A program made the position numbers and the translations under genes. Positions 53,119 through 61,059 of a stretch of DNA of 64,000 bases are shown piece after piece; position 1 is the stretch's first letter, and each line of letters begins with the position of its first letter. The notes beneath the pieces are model-generated. The model worked only from the letters and a program-made list of their open reading frames with translations, was not told the DNA's origin and searched no databases. Source of the stretch: Lentzea alba (GTDB taxonomy: Bacteria > Actinomycetota > Actinomycetes > Mycobacteriales > Pseudonocardiaceae); assembly GCF_011067745.1 (NCBI RefSeq), contig NZ_JAAMPJ010000007.1:502464-566463 (forward strand). The letters are read 5' to 3'.

Positions 53119-55289
53119 CACTCCGGCAGTGCGAGCTGTCCGTTCACCAGCGCGGCGATCCCGCGCACCGTCGGGTTCTGGTACAGCTCGCGCAACCGCA
53201 CGGACGGAAACCCGGCGGCGCGCAGCGCGGCACCGATCCGCACTCCGATGTGCGAATTGCCGCCCAGGTCGAAGAAGTTGTCGTCCACCCCGACCGGTGT
53301 GCCGAGCAGTTCGGCCCAGATCGCGCGGATCCGGGCGGTCACGGGGTCGAGCTCGCCGGCGTCGCTCTCACTGGACGGCCTCACGGGTGCGGGCAGCCGC
53401 TTGTGGTCCAGCTTTCCGTTGGTGGTCAGCGGAAGCTCGGCCACGGGGGTCACCGTCGCGGGCACCATGTAGTCAGGCAGGACCGTCGCCGCGCGCTTGC
53501 GGACGACGGTGGCGTCGCCGCCGGTCAGCACCACGTAGGCGTCGAGGCGTGGGGTCGCCGGGTCATCGCGGCGCACCACCACGGCGGCCGCGCGGACGTC
53601 GGGGTCCTCCAGCAGGACCGCGCGGATCTCGTCCAGCTCGATGCGGAAGCCGCGGATCTTGACCTGGCCGTCCATCCGCCCGAGGTGCTCGAGCGCCCCG
53701 TCCGGCCGCAACCGGCCCAGGTCGCCACTGCGGTACATGGTGCCGCCCGCGAACGGGTCGGGCCGGAACCGTTGGGCTGTCAGGTCTTCACGGCCCAGGT
53801 AGTGCAGGGCCACCCCGGCGCCACCGACGACGATCTCGCCGATCACGCCCGGCGGCACCAGCCGGCCGGCCTCGTCCATCACGTACAGGTGCCAGCCCGG
53901 CAGTGCCGGACCGACCGAACGCGAGGCGGCCAGCGCGTCCTCCCGCGTGACGACCTGCACGGTGGTGTGCACGGTCGTCTCGGTGATGCCGAAGAGATTG
54001 ACCAGCTCGCAGCGGGGGTGCAGATCCATCCACGGCAACAGCATCCGGGTGTCCAGCGGCTCGCCCGCGAACAGCACCAGCCGCACGGCGGACAGCTCCC
54101 GCCGCACCACGGGCAGCAGCTGTGTGAAGGCCGACGGCGTCTGGCTGAGCACCGTGACCTCCTCGGCCTCGAGCAGGTCGCGGAACTCCTCTGGCTCGCG
54201 TGAGACGAAGTAGGGCACCACGACGAGCCGGCCCCCGGTGAGCAGGCAGCCCCACATCTCGAAGACCGAGACGTCGAACGCGCTGGAGTGGAACAGCGAC
54301 CACACGTCGTGCAGGTCGAGGTCGAGCTCGGCGCGCGCGGCGTCGACCAGGCTGATCACGTTGCGGTGCGGGATGACGACGCCCTTGGGACGCCCGGTCG
54401 AGCCGGAGGTGTAGATGACGTACGCGGGGTCGGCCGGAGTGGTCGTGACCACGACCTCGGTAACGGAGTCGAGCGCGTCCGGCGGCACGACCACGACGTC
54501 GCCTGCCGCGGGGAACTCCTCCCGCCTGGTGATCACGACACCCAGGCCCGCGTCCTCGACGGTGTGCCTGAGGCGGTCCGCGGGGTAGGCAGGGTCGGTC
54601 GGGACGTACGTCGCGCCCGCCTTGAGCACGCCCAGCAACGTCACGACGAGCTCGGCAGTCCGCTCCAAGCAGACCCCGACCCGGTCGCCCGCGCGCACAC
54701 CGAGGTCGTGCAGGCCACCGGCGAGAGCGGTGGCGCGGCGGTCGAGCTCACGGTAGGTCAGCCTGTTCTCGGTGTCGCACAACGCGATCGCGTCCGGCGT
54801 GGTCGCCGCCACCCTGGCGAATGCCTCGTGGATCGTGGTCGGCGTGGTGACCAGCGGGTCCCTGGGACGGCCCAGTGCCGCCACCCGTTGCTGTTCGGCG
54901 GCGTCCATCAGCTCCACCTCGGCCTCCGGTGTGCCGTCGAGGAGCTGCCGGTGCACATGGGCGAGGTGGTGCAGGAACGCACTGGCGATCTCCGGTGCGA
55001 AGTGCGCACGGAGGTAGTCACACCGCAGCACCGTGCCTTCGCCGTCGGGGAGCACCGACACGGTGAGCGGAGCCGACCGCGCCGCACCACGCCCGGCGGC
55101 GGTGAACACCAGCTCCGCGCACGGCGTCTCCGCCTCGGGATCGTAGCGGCGGAGCACGACGGCCAGCGCCGCCTGCCAGGCGGCCTCGTCCCCGCCGCCG
55201 GGCACCGCGATCTGGTGCGTGCCCGTTCCCTCTCCGCCGCCGAAGCCCCACGAGGGTGCTTCGACGTCGTGCCACACCGTTTCCGACAT
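53118..55289 (-). CDS. Stand-alone A-PCP didomain protein with C-domain remnant
   Basis: NRPS-type protein of 723 aa. The first 140 residues or so look like the C-terminal end of a condensation domain without the HHxxxDG active site. A complete adenylation domain follows (YVIYTSGSTGRPKGV, A5 NLFGITETTVHTT, A10 TTNGKLDHKRL), with pocket residues by eye D-V-F-S-L-A-L-V-H, which I cannot assign. A carrier domain (DDNFFDLGGNSHIGVR) ends it. Such proteins activate one amino acid and hold it for modification by a P450 or other enzyme; P450 and thioesterase genes flank it here. The ATG at 55289 has GGGGAG upstream. The serine in GGNSH is followed by His-Ile rather than Leu, a minor variation. Confidence 0.9.
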   Translation of the reverse strand: MSETVWHDVEAPSWGFGGGEGTGTHQIAVPGGGDEAAWQAALAVVLRRYDPEAETPCAELVFTAAGRGAARSAPLTVSVLPDGEGTVLRCDYLRAHFAPEIASAFLHHLAHVHRQLLDGTPEAEVELMDAAEQQRVAALGRPRDPLVTTPTTIHEAFARVAATTPDAIALCDTENRLTYRELDRRATALAGGLHDLGVRAGDRVGVCLERTAELVVTLLGVLKAGATYVPTDPAYPADRLRHTVEDAGLGVVITRREEFPAAGDVVVVPPDALDSVTEVVVTTTPADPAYVIYTSGSTGRPKGVVIPHRNVISLVDAARAELDLDLHDVWSLFHSSAFDVSVFEMWGCLLTGGRLVVVPYFVSREPEEFRDLLEAEEVTVLSQTPSAFTQLLPVVRRELSAVRLVLFAGEPLDTRMLLPWMDLHPRCELVNLFGITETTVHTTVQVVTREDALAASRSVGPALPGWHLYVMDEAGRLVPPGVIGEIVVGGAGVALHYLGREDLTAQRFRPDPFAGGTMYRSGDLGRLRPDGALEHLGRMDGQVKIRGFRIELDEIRAVLLEDPDVRAAAVVVRRDDPATPRLDAYVVLTGGDATVVRKRAATVLPDYMVPATVTPVAELPLTTNGKLDHKRLPAPVRPSSESDAGELDPVTARIRAIWAELLGTPVGVDDNFFDLGGNSHIGVRIGAALRAAGFPSVRLRELYQNPTVRGIAALVNGQLALPE

Positions 55290-55303
55290 GACCCGCTCCC
55301 CTG

Positions 55304-56005
55304 TCAGCCGACCGAGCTCGTGACCAGCCGCAGCAGCGGGCCGATGTCGTCGAGCAGGTACATGTGGCCGCCCGGCACCTCTGCGCTCTCGAAGCCCCGG
55401 CCCGCGACCTTCTCCCACGCCGCCACGTCCTCACGACTGACCAGCGGGTCGTCCTCAGCGCGCACCGCCGTGATCGGCGCGGCCAGCGCGAGGTCGGTGC
55501 TCGGCGCGTACCGCTCGTGCATCTCGATGTCGGCGCGCAGCACCGGAAGCACCAGCTCGCGCAGTTCCTCCAGCTCCAGCATCGGATCCCGGTAGCCGGT
55601 GAGCTCGGCGACCCGGTCGAGGAACTCGTCGTCGGCCAGGCCCGTCGCACCGTGTCCCGCCTGTTCGAACGGCGCCCGCGCACCACTGGCGAACAGCCGC
55701 ACCACCTCGACGCCCGGCACCCGGGTCAGCCGGTGGGCGAGCTCGTAGGCGAGCACGGCGCCCATGCTGTGCCCGAACAAGGCCAGCCTGTCGCCGCTCG
55801 CGGGTGCGAGGTCGGCCAGCAGGCCGTCGGCCGCCTGGTGCACGTCCCGGTACGGTTCGGCGTCCATCAGCCGTTCCCGTCCCGGCAGCTGCAGCGGCAC
55901 GATCTCCAGCGCGTCGCCCGCCTGCCGCTGCCAGTGCCGGTAGAACGACGCGCCGGCGCCCGCGTACGGCAGGCACAGCAGCTTGACCTTCACGTCAGCG
56001 CTCAT
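55304..56005 (-). CDS. Second type II thioesterase
   Basis: A 233-aa stand-alone thioesterase: LLCLPYAGAGASFYRHW, VPLQLPGRERLMD, nucleophile elbow LFGHSMGAVLAYEL, and the final histidine in VPGGHMYLL. It is the first gene of the minus-strand arm and lies 14 bases before the A-PCP gene. With two type II thioesterases, one probably edits the large synthetases and the other unloads the A-PCP protein. The ATG at 56005 follows GAGGGGGACGAGACG, so the longer frame to 56053 is unneeded. Confidence 0.92.
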   Translation of the reverse strand: MSADVKVKLLCLPYAGAGASFYRHWQRQAGDALEIVPLQLPGRERLMDAEPYRDVHQAADGLLADLAPASGDRLALFGHSMGAVLAYELAHRLTRVPGVEVVRLFASGARAPFEQAGHGATGLADDEFLDRVAELTGYRDPMLELEELRELVLPVLRADIEMHERYAPSTDLALAAPITAVRAEDDPLVSREDVAAWEKVAGRGFESAEVPGGHMYLLDDIGPLLRLVTSSVG

Positions 56006-56130
56006 CGTCTCGTCCCCCTCGTTCCCGCCCGAGCTCAGCGGCGACGACGGCACCGATCGCCGCGAGTGGTTCGGGCATCATCATGAGTTCGTGCTCGCAG
56101 GCGATCTTGTGAGCCTATCTCGCCGAGGAC

Positions 56131-56316
56131 GTGCGGCCGCAACGCCCCGTCGGCGAGCTTCGCGTCGTCTCCCGCGACCTCGGCGAGGATCTCCGCGACT
56201 CAAGGGCGCCCCGCAACGCGATGTTCCCGGTGCCGTTCCGCATCGACCCGCAGCCGGATGCTCAGGACGGCAACACCGTGACCCGGACGGTCATCAGGAC
56301 CTACCAGGTGAAGTGA
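56131..56316 (+). pseudogene. 3' remnant of an unidentified gene
   Basis: An open stretch from just after an in-frame stop (56110-56112) to the TGA at 56314 has coding-like codon use and ends ten bases before a strong terminator hairpin. The translated piece (RVVSRDLGEDLRDSRAPRN and on to a basic end) resembles the tail of a larger protein that I cannot name. No ribosome site supports a start at 56131. The rest of 56006-56369 holds the promoter side of the thioesterase gene and nothing else that I recognise. Confidence 0.25.
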
Positions 56317-56326
56317 CCCGCAGTTC

Positions 56327-56368
56327 CTGCCTGCGCGGCGGTCGCGACAACGTCCGCCGCGCAGGCAG
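56327..56368. terminator. Bidirectional hairpin terminator
   Basis: A perfect 15-bp stem (56327-56341 with 56354-56368) and a 12-base loop. It follows the remnant on the plus strand and the UBP zinc-finger gene on the minus strand. Its survival next to a broken gene supports the remnant reading. Confidence 0.7.
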
Positions 56369-56369
56369 A

Positions 56370-56633
56370 TCACACGATCGTGTCGTCCACGAAGCACCAG
56401 CGCCAGGTCTCCCCCGGCTCGAACGAACGCATGACCGGGTGCCCCTCGTCGGCGAAGTGCTTCGAGGCGTGTTTGGCGGGCGACGAGTCGCAGCAGCCGA
56501 CCTTGCCGCAGCCGAGGCACAAACGCAGGTGCACCCACCTGCCGCCGACGGCCAGGCAGTCCTCACACCCCTCCGGCGTGCCAGGTGCGGGCTCAGGACC
56601 CAGCTCGGCGAGATGTTCGCAGGTTGTGGTCAC
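56370..56633 (-). CDS. UBP-type zinc-finger protein
   Basis: An 87-aa protein that is essentially one zf-UBP domain. Likely zinc ligands are the Cys/His set in CEHL, CEDCL, CLGCGKVGCCDSS, and the HASKHF/EGHPVMRSF histidines. In eukaryotes this domain binds ubiquitin C-termini; the bacterial stand-alone forms have no settled function. The start is a GTG at 56633. It diverges from the receiver/reductase gene across 56 bp, and I infer a shared redox-stress locus with the two genes to its right. Confidence 0.85.
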   Translation of the reverse strand: MTTTCEHLAELGPEPAPGTPEGCEDCLAVGGRWVHLRLCLGCGKVGCCDSSPAKHASKHFADEGHPVMRSFEPGETWRWCFVDDTIV

Positions 56634-56689
56634 GGCCCGACGGTACCTCGGTTACGACCATCGGCGAGTTCTGGTGTTTGACTGAGCAC

Positions 56690-58357
56690 ATGACGACTGC
56701 CGACCGCGTCGCGCGGCCTTCGATTCTCACGGTGGACGACGACCCGGCCGTGTCCCGGGCGGTGGCGCGCGACCTGCGACGGAAGTACGGCGAGCACTAC
56801 CGCGTCGTGCGAGCGGAGTCCGGGCCCCAGGCACTCGAGGCGCTGCACGAGATCAAACTGCGCGGCGAGGAGGTCGCGGCGCTGCTCGCCGACTACCGGA
56901 TGCCGCAGATGAGCGGCATCGAGTTCCTCGAACAAGCCATGGACGTGTTCCCCCAGGCGCGCCGGGTGCTGCTCACGGCCTACGCCGACACCGACGCCGC
57001 GATCCAGGCGATCAACGTCGTCGACCTCGACCACTACCTGCTCAAGCCGTGGGATCCGCCGGAGCAGAACCTCTACCCGGTGCTCGACGAGCAGCTGCGC
57101 GCCTGGGCCGTGAGCGACCGGCAGCCACCGCAGCGGGTGCGGGTGATCGGGCACCGCTGGTCACCACGTTCCTACGAGGTACGTGACTTCCTGGCCCGCA
57201 ACAGCGTTCCCTTCCGCTGGCACGCGCTCGACGAGCAGGAGGCACGCTGCCTGCTCACCGCGGCGCGTCAGGACGGGACGACGCTGCCTGTCGTGATCAC
57301 GGCTGGGGGCAGGGCCCTGGTCGACCCCTCCGACGCGGAGCTCGCCGCCGAGGTGGGCCTGAGCACGCAGCCGTCGGCCGAGTTCTACGACCTGATCGTC
57401 GTGGGTGGCGGCCCCGCGGGGCTCGGCGCCGCGGTGTACGGAGGGTCGGAGGGGCTGCGCACCGTCCTGGTCGAACGGATCGCGACGGGTGGCCAGGCCG
57501 GTACCAGCAGCCGCATCGAGAACTACCTGGGCTTCCCCGACGGGGTGTCCGGCGGGCAGCTGACCGAACGGGCCCGCAGGCAGGCGGTCAAGTTCGGCGT
57601 CGAGCTGCTCACCACCCGCGACGTCGTCGCCCTCGAACGCCGGGGAGCCGCGCGAATCGTGCGGTTCGGTGACGGCACCGAACTCGCCGCCCACACCGTC
57701 ATCCTCGCCACCGGCGTGTCGTACCGGTTGCTCGACGCGCCCGGACTCGGCGAGCTGACCGGGCGAGGCGTGTTCTACGGCGCCTCGACCACCGAGGGCC
57801 CGAACTGCGCCGGCCAGGACGTCTACCTGGTCGGCGGCGCGAACTCCGCCGGCCAGGCGGCCGTCTACTTCTCCGGGCACGCGCGCAAGGTGGTGATCCT
57901 GGTGCGGGGTGACTCGCTCGAGCAGTCGATGTCGCGGTACCTGATCGACCAGCTCTCGGCGATCCCGAACGTGGAGCTGCGCACGCACACCGAGGTCCGC
58001 GGTGGCACCGGTGAAGATCATCTTGAGACGCTGACGTTGCTGCACAACAAGACCGGCGAGACGACGACCGTCGAGGCGAGCTGGTTGTTCGCGTTCATCG
58101 GCGCCGCCCCGCGCACGGACTGGCTGGACGGCACGCTGGAACGTGACGAGCACGGGTTCCTCCTCGCCGGGCCCGACCTCGGCGGCTCACCGCCTGGATG
58201 GGACCTCGAGCGGGCGCCGTACCACCTGGAGACGAACGTGCCCGGCGTGTTCGTCGCGGGCGACGTCAGATCGGACTCGGTGAAGCGCGTCGCGTCCGCG
58301 GTAGGTGAGGGCGCCATGGCCGTCACCCTGGTCCACCGCTATCTGGCGAGGTCGTGA
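56690..58357 (+). CDS. Receiver-domain/thioredoxin-reductase-like flavoprotein fusion
   Basis: A 555-aa fusion. Residues about 10-130 are a response-regulator receiver: acidic pair in LTVDDDPAV, phospho-acceptor Asp in LLADYRMP, Thr in LLTAY, Lys in LLKPWD. A glutaredoxin-like middle part (about 145-225) lacks a Cys pair. The rest is a thioredoxin-reductase-like FAD/NAD(P)H protein with VVGGGPAGLGAA, GGQAGTSS, the second GG-N-S-A-G-Q nucleotide site and the closing GVFVAGDVRSDSVKRVASAVGEG. The usual redox C-x-x-C is absent (GPNCAGQD in its place), so it is unlikely to reduce thioredoxin and may instead sense or signal redox state. The histidine kinase after it overlaps by one base, an obvious phosphodonor partner. 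Confidence 0.9.
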   Translation: MTTADRVARPSILTVDDDPAVSRAVARDLRRKYGEHYRVVRAESGPQALEALHEIKLRGEEVAALLADYRMPQMSGIEFLEQAMDVFPQARRVLLTAYADTDAAIQAINVVDLDHYLLKPWDPPEQNLYPVLDEQLRAWAVSDRQPPQRVRVIGHRWSPRSYEVRDFLARNSVPFRWHALDEQEARCLLTAARQDGTTLPVVITAGGRALVDPSDAELAAEVGLSTQPSAEFYDLIVVGGGPAGLGAAVYGGSEGLRTVLVERIATGGQAGTSSRIENYLGFPDGVSGGQLTERARRQAVKFGVELLTTRDVVALERRGAARIVRFGDGTELAAHTVILATGVSYRLLDAPGLGELTGRGVFYGASTTEGPNCAGQDVYLVGGANSAGQAAVYFSGHARKVVILVRGDSLEQSMSRYLIDQLSAIPNVELRTHTEVRGGTGEDHLETLTLLHNKTGETTTVEASWLFAFIGAAPRTDWLDGTLERDEHGFLLAGPDLGGSPPGWDLERAPYHLETNVPGVFVAGDVRSDSVKRVASAVGEGAMAVTLVHRYLARS

Positions 58358-59769
58358 TGGAGAGGCTCACCGCGGCCGCACTGCGCGAACTGTTCCTGTT
58401 CGAGAAGCTCGACTCCGAACAGCTGGACTGGCTGGCCGAGCACGGCCACGTCGAGACCCGCGAGGCGGGCACGCCCGTGCACGTCGAAGGCGAACCCGCG
58501 ACGTGTTTCTTCGTGCTGCTCGAAGGAACGGTCGCCCTGTGCCGCAACATCGGCGGCCAACGCGTCGAGGTGAGCCGCAGCAGCCAGCGCGGCTCGTACT
58601 TCGGTGCCACCCAGGCCTACCTGGAGCTCGACCAGCCGACCTACCAGATGACCGTCGAGTCGATCACCGCCACGTCGATGCTGCAGTTCGACGCCGACGA
58701 GTTCGGGCCGATGGTCCGCACCTGGTTCCCGATGGCGATGCACCTGCTGGAGGGCCTGTTCTGGGGCATGCGGAACGCCCAGGCGACGGTGGGCCAGCAC
58801 GAACGGCTCACCGCGCTCGGCGCCCTGTCCGCGGGCCTCACCCACGAGCTCAACAACCCGGCCGCGGCCGCCGTGCGGGCCACCGCGGCGCTGCGTGAGC
58901 GCGTCGCGGGAATGCGGCACAAACTCGCCCTCGTCGCGCAGGGGGCGATCGACCCGTCCGTGCTGCCGGCTCTGGTCGTGCTGCAGGAGAAGGCGGTCGA
59001 ACAGGTCGCCAAGGCGCCGAAGCTCAGCCCGCTGGAGGCCAGCGACGCCGAGGACGAGGTCGCCGACTGGCTCGACGACCACGACGTCAGCGGCGGCTGG
59101 GACGTCGCGCCCGTCCTGGTCGCGGCCGGGCTGGACGTCGAGTGGCTCGAGGGAGCACTCGCGAAATGCCCCGCGGCCGTCACCGGATCCGCCGTGCACT
59201 GGCTCAGGTACACGGTCGAGACCGAGCTGCTGATGAACGAGATCGAGGACGCCACCACCCGAGTGTCCACTTTGGTCGGTGCGGCCAAACAGTACTCGCA
59301 GATGGACCGCACGCCCTTCCAGGTGGTCGACGTGCACGACTTGCTCGACTCCACGCTGATCATGTTCGGCGGGAAGCTCACGGACGTGCGGGTGGTCAAG
59401 GACTACGACCGCGCACTTCCCCACATCCCCGCGTACGCCGGCGAGCTCAACCAGGTGTGGACGAACATGATCGACAACGCCCTGAGCGCGATGGGCGGTT
59501 CCGGAACGCTGACCGTGCGGACCTTCAGCGAGGACAGGCACCTCGTCGTGGAGATCGGCGACACCGGCCCCGGCATCCCGGCAGAGGCGCGAAGCCGGAT
59601 CTTCGAACCGTTCTTCACCACCAAGCCGGTCGGAGAGGGCACCGGGCTCGGGCTGGAGATCTCGTGGCGGATCGTGGTCAACAAGCACCACGGCGCCATC
59701 CGGGTGGAGTCGGTGCCGGGCGACACGCGGTTCCAGGTCGTCCTGCCGCTGGAGGCGACAGGACGGTGA
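58357..59769 (+). CDS. Sensor histidine kinase with cyclic-nucleotide-binding domain
   Basis: A 470-aa soluble kinase. An N-terminal cNMP-binding (Crp-like) domain (LFLFEKLDSEQLDWLAEHG, EGEPATCFFVLLEGTVAL) is followed by a DHp helix with the phospho-histidine in LTHELNNPAAAA (about residue 167). A long helical insert follows, then a HATPase domain with the N-box NQVWTNMIDNALSAM, G1 EIGDTGPGIP and G2 GEGTGLGLEIS. No transmembrane helix is present. Start codons GTG (58354) and ATG (58357) are adjacent; either overlaps the upstream stop. It likely phosphorylates the receiver of the flavoprotein fusion. Whether the sensor domain binds a cyclic nucleotide cannot be judged by eye. Confidence 0.9.
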   Translation: MERLTAAALRELFLFEKLDSEQLDWLAEHGHVETREAGTPVHVEGEPATCFFVLLEGTVALCRNIGGQRVEVSRSSQRGSYFGATQAYLELDQPTYQMTVESITATSMLQFDADEFGPMVRTWFPMAMHLLEGLFWGMRNAQATVGQHERLTALGALSAGLTHELNNPAAAAVRATAALRERVAGMRHKLALVAQGAIDPSVLPALVVLQEKAVEQVAKAPKLSPLEASDAEDEVADWLDDHDVSGGWDVAPVLVAAGLDVEWLEGALAKCPAAVTGSAVHWLRYTVETELLMNEIEDATTRVSTLVGAAKQYSQMDRTPFQVVDVHDLLDSTLIMFGGKLTDVRVVKDYDRALPHIPAYAGELNQVWTNMIDNALSAMGGSGTLTVRTFSEDRHLVVEIGDTGPGIPAEARSRIFEPFFTTKPVGEGTGLGLEISWRIVVNKHHGAIRVESVPGDTRFQVVLPLEATGR

Positions 59770-59771
59770 CC

Positions 59772-59812
59772 GGCGATGGCGGACCTGACGTCGCTACAGG
59801 TCCGCCATCGCC
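59772..59812. terminator. Bidirectional hairpin terminator
   Basis: A perfect 16-bp stem (59772-59787 with 59797-59812) with a 9-base loop lies between the convergent kinase and E2 genes and includes the last codons of E2. Confidence 0.75.
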
Positions 59813-61059
59813 GACTTCGGAGCCTCGACGCAGTCCGCGACGAAACGGAGGAAGCCGCCCGCCGTGCCGCCGTCGCAGACGCGGTGGTCGAACACGAGCG
59901 ACAGCTGCACGATGTGCCGCACCACGATCTCTCCTCCGACCACCCACGGCCGGGGCAGGATCCGGCCCATGCCGAGGATCGCGACCTCGGGGTGGTTGAT
60001 GATCGCGGCGCTGCCGTCGACCCCGAGCACCCCGTAGTTGTTCAGGGTGAACGAGCCCGAGGTCAGCTCGGATGCGGTGGCGGTGCCCGCACGCGCCGCG
60101 GCGGTGAGGCGGCGGATCTCGGTGTCGAGTCCGCGCATGCTCAGGCGGTGCGCGTCCTTGATCGCCGGGACGACGAGGCCGCGGTCCGTCTGCGCGGCGA
60201 GGCCGAGGTTGACGCCGTCGAGGTGGGTGATCTCGCCGCGCTCGGTGTCGACGCGGGAGTTCAGCTCGGGGAAACGGGCGAGGCCCGCCACCACGAACCG
60301 GGCGATCATCGCGAGGATTCCCGGTGCGGCACCGGTTTCCTTCAGCTCGTCGCGGAGTTCGAGCAGTGCCGTCGCGTCGACGTCCACCCAGGTCGTCGCC
60401 TCGGGGATCTCGGTGCGACTGCGGGTCAGGGTCGTGGTGACCGCCTTGCGCAGGCCGGTCAACGGCACTCGGGCGCGGATCGGCAGGCCGGTGCGCTGGT
60501 CCACGTCGCTCACTAGCCCGCTCACGACCCCGACCGGCTCGGGCACGGCGACAGCGGCTTCGACGTCGCGGCGGGTGATCAGGCCGTCGGGGCCGGTGCC
60601 GGTCAACGAGGTGAGGTCGACGCCCTTGTCACGGGCGAGCCTGCGCACGATCGGCGACTGCACCGCGGGTCGTTCTCCGTTGCGCGGCAGCGAAGTGGGC
60701 ACGGAACGCGAAACAGCCCTCCTCCGGCGGCGGCGAGACGAGTCCGCCCCCGAAGTCCCGTAGCCGATCAGGACGTTGCCCGAACCGGCACGCTCTTCCT
60801 CGACGTAGGTCTCGGCGGGCCCGGCCTGGACCGAGATCAACGGCGAGCCGACCTGGAGGGTGGCGCCTTCCTCACCGTGCAGTCGCGCGATCACCCCACC
60901 GAACGGCGACGGCACCTCGACCATCGCCTTGGCCGTCTCGACCTCGGCGACGGGCTCGTCCACCGCGACGGAGTCACCGGTCTTGACGAGCCACCGGATC
61001 AGCACGGCCTCGGTCAGTCCCTCACCGAGGTCGGGCAGGTCGAACACCTGGGTGGTCAT
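59794..61059 (-). CDS. bkdH: Branched-chain 2-oxoacid dehydrogenase E2 (lipoyl acyltransferase)
   Basis: A 421-aa E2 subunit. The lipoyl domain carries the modified lysine in VETAKAMVEVPSP (about residue 44). A peripheral-subunit-binding domain follows (VRRLARDKGVDLTSLTGTGPDG), then the acyltransferase domain with the catalytic DHRVCDGG near the C-terminus. It accepts branched acyl groups from E1 and passes them to CoA, giving isobutyryl-, isovaleryl- and 2-methylbutyryl-CoA. These prime branched fatty acids. The ATG overlaps the E1beta stop (ATGA). The gene symbol follows actinomycete bkdFGH usage; a general 2-oxoacid dehydrogenase is the alternative. Confidence 0.9.
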   Translation of the reverse strand: MTTQVFDLPDLGEGLTEAVLIRWLVKTGDSVAVDEPVAEVETAKAMVEVPSPFGGVIARLHGEEGATLQVGSPLISVQAGPAETYVEEERAGSGNVLIGYGTSGADSSRRRRRRAVSRSVPTSLPRNGERPAVQSPIVRRLARDKGVDLTSLTGTGPDGLITRRDVEAAVAVPEPVGVVSGLVSDVDQRTGLPIRARVPLTGLRKAVTTTLTRSRTEIPEATTWVDVDATALLELRDELKETGAAPGILAMIARFVVAGLARFPELNSRVDTERGEITHLDGVNLGLAAQTDRGLVVPAIKDAHRLSMRGLDTEIRRLTAAARAGTATASELTSGSFTLNNYGVLGVDGSAAIINHPEVAILGMGRILPRPWVVGGEIVVRHIVQLSLVFDHRVCDGGTAGGFLRFVADCVEAPKSAMADL

